Notes under the pieces: generated by a model
The model's database searches: none
Told to the model about the DNA's origin: nothing
The model's input: only the letters and a program-made list of their open reading frames with translations
In this document: in pieces, positions 62,481 to 64,000 of the stretch
How positions within the stretch are numbered: the stretch's first letter is position 1
How the letters are laid out: every line of letters begins with the position of its first letter
From: Kiritimatiellales bacterium
Lineage (GTDB): Bacteria; Verrucomicrobiota; Kiritimatiellia; Kiritimatiellales; Pontiellaceae
DNA: 64,000 nucleotides
Assembly (NCBI GenBank): GCA_021734345.1
Contig: JAIPJC010000003.1
Span: forward strand, 1 to 64,000
Direction: 5' to 3'
Program-made: the position numbers and the translations under genes

Positions 62481-64000
62481 ATGGAAAGAAGATCGTTTGT
62501 AAAAAGCGTTGCTGCCGGAACGGCAGCACTGCCCCTCGCATCCACGGGATTGGCGCAGAGCTCCGGATGGACGAAGGGACCCAATTTCCTAGTGATCTGT
62601 TGCGACCAGCTCCAGTCGTATTCCCTGGCCTGCAACGGCAACAAGGATGTGAAGACGCCGAACATCGACCGGCTGGCCCGGGACGGATGTTCTTTTCGCC
62701 GGGCTTATTGCAACAATTCGGTTTGCATGCCGGCGCGGTCGACCATGATCACGGGGCTGTATCCGCGCCAGCATGGTTGCATAACGAACGGGACGGTGCT
62801 CCCCGAATCGGTCCCGACGTTGCCGCAGGTACTGTCGCGCCATGGATATCGCACGCATTCGGTCGGCAAGTTGCATTTGCAGCCGTACAGCATGAAAGAC
62901 TCTGCGGAATCCACGGAAGGCTGGTTGAGTGGTGAAATTACTTCTCTGCCAAAAAACTATTACGGTTTTCAGTCTTCGGATTTCCTGGGCGGACATGTCG
63001 GAGGTTGTTTTGGCGATTATGTAAACGAGCTCCGTAAGTCCCATCCGGGAGTCTATGAAAAGTATCAGAGGGAAAATGCAATCTGGCGTTCAGAGGGTAG
63101 CGACAAGACATGGAAACTGGATGTGCCTGCTGAATTGCATTACAATGCATGGGTTGCGGACAAAACGGTTCGGTTTCTGGAAACTCACAGCGAGGAATCG
63201 TTTTTTATCTGGTGTTCTTTTCCCGATCCGCATTTCCCGTTTGCCGCGTCCGAACCCTATGCCGATATGTATGACCCGGCGAAACTGGAAATTTGCCCGA
63301 CCGCATTCGAAAAACTTGGCGAACTGGAAACCCTGCAGCGGCGCCGCGACTTTTTCGGCAAACTCTATGCGTTTGATGAGAAAACATTGCGCGAAATTAC
63401 CGCCCAAACTTACGGAATGATTACTCATATCGATGACTGTGTCGGAAAAATCCTAGATGCAGTGCAGCGGAACGGACTGATGGAGAATACGATTGTTGTT
63501 TTCATTGCCGACCATGGCGAATATCTCGGCTCGCATCATTTGATAGAGAAAGCAGACTGGATGTACGAAGAGCTGACCCGTGTTCCGATGATCTGGCGGG
63601 TGCCGGATGCGGTTCACCCGGGGAAGGGCTCCGACAGTGTGGTCAGCCAGATCGATTTAGTGCCGACCATTCTGGACTACGCGGGTATTGCGATGGTGGA
63701 GCTTGATATGCGGAAGAATTTCAGCGCTCCGCCGCTTACGCTGCCCGGACGCTCCTTGAAGCCGCTGCTCTCCGGTGGATTCCCGCTAGAAGACAAACCG
63801 GCACTCCTTGAATATGATGAAGACTGGTACAAGAGCGGCTTCTATCGCCCGCGAACATTAATCGGATCCCAGTACAAACTGATTGTCTATCCAAACACCG
63901 GCGGCGGACAGTTGTTTGATCTCAAAACCGACCCGTATGAGCGAAAAAGCCTTTGGGATGATGCCAAGTATAACAGTATCAAGGCGGAGATGATGGAAGC
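62481..64000 (+). CDS. Sulfatase with twin-arginine signal, 3' end outside window
   Basis: About 506 residues are visible from MERRSFVKSVAAGTAALPLA; the frame is open to the window end. RRSFVK with a hydrophobic stretch and an ALPLASTGLAQ site is a Tat signal, unlike the Sec signals of the other sulfatases here. The catalytic motif is CMPARSTM (C-x-P-x-R with Ala instead of Ser at position four), so formylglycine formation is still possible. VIADHGEYLGSHHLIEK-type and GKLHLQPYSM sequences complete the site. CDQLQSYSLACNGN supplies metal ligands. It is separated from the upstream GH-A gene by 71 bases. Family S1; exact subfamily not determined. Confidence 0.9.
   Translation, partial: MERRSFVKSVAAGTAALPLASTGLAQSSGWTKGPNFLVICCDQLQSYSLACNGNKDVKTPNIDRLARDGCSFRRAYCNNSVCMPARSTMITGLYPRQHGCITNGTVLPESVPTLPQVLSRHGYRTHSVGKLHLQPYSMKDSAESTEGWLSGEITSLPKNYYGFQSSDFLGGHVGGCFGDYVNELRKSHPGVYEKYQRENAIWRSEGSDKTWKLDVPAELHYNAWVADKTVRFLETHSEESFFIWCSFPDPHFPFAASEPYADMYDPAKLEICPTAFEKLGELETLQRRRDFFGKLYAFDEKTLREITAQTYGMITHIDDCVGKILDAVQRNGLMENTIVVFIADHGEYLGSHHLIEKADWMYEELTRVPMIWRVPDAVHPGKGSDSVVSQIDLVPTILDYAGIAMVELDMRKNFSAPPLTLPGRSLKPLLSGGFPLEDKPALLEYDEDWYKSGFYRPRTLIGSQYKLIVYPNTGGGQLFDLKTDPYERKSLWDDAKYNSIKAEMME

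Overview
The window looks like chromosome from a Gram-negative, marine-type polysaccharide degrader of the PVC superphylum, most likely Kiritimatiellota (Pontiella-like). The grounds are many secreted formylglycine sulfatases, AraC/XylR-type regulators beside catabolic genes, PEP-CTERM proteins, secreted GH99-like proteins and an LPS Kdo transferase (waaA). The phylum is an inference from gene content; there is no rRNA in the window. No tRNA, rRNA or CRISPR array was seen.

Layout. 1-504: 3' end of a GH36/raffinose-synthase-type gene. 527-16100 (minus): a probable operon read right to left as sulfatase, GH127-like, two GH106 rhamnosidases, beta-helix GH110-like protein, AraC regulator and a second beta-helix protein. 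A divergent XylR-type regulator (16224+) faces it. The set fits a sulfated polysaccharide containing rhamnose and galactose. 17404-23803 (minus): sulfatase, three GH99/WbsX-like proteins and a URO-D-type methyltransferase. 24028-27334 (minus): three paralogous secreted proteins built from one unrecognised ~200-residue module, divergent from an AraC regulator. 28661-29254: a REP-associated tyrosine transposase (RAYT) flanked by its probable repeats. 29446-40863 (minus): four sulfatases, one fused to an SGNH esterase, a 909-residue GH99-like/LamG protein carrying the same module, and a GPH sugar symporter.

40974-55526 is mostly housekeeping: ComEC-like, GT4, a TPR protein, Fur, ferredoxin, an AraC/desaturase/URO-D cluster, a BRO-domain protein, a SahR-like regulator with ahcY, an M50 protease and waaA. 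55832-64000 returns to accessory functions: an AraC paralogue, a second PEP-CTERM protein, an unknown secreted protein, a GH-A clan glycosidase and a Tat-exported sulfatase cut by the window end. This last stretch appears more AT-rich than the rest.

How the parts may work together: regulators sense oligosaccharides, sulfatases and esterases strip substituents, GHs cleave outside the cytoplasm, and the GPH symporter imports sugars. No SusC/SusD pair, exosortase or sulfatase-maturing enzyme lies in the window. The most unusual elements are a dispersed inverted repeat family of 13 F and 7 R units at five sites (18.9-34.5 kb) around the RAYT gene, the five-copy module, and a possible shared promoter motif linking AraC paralogues to PEP-CTERM genes.
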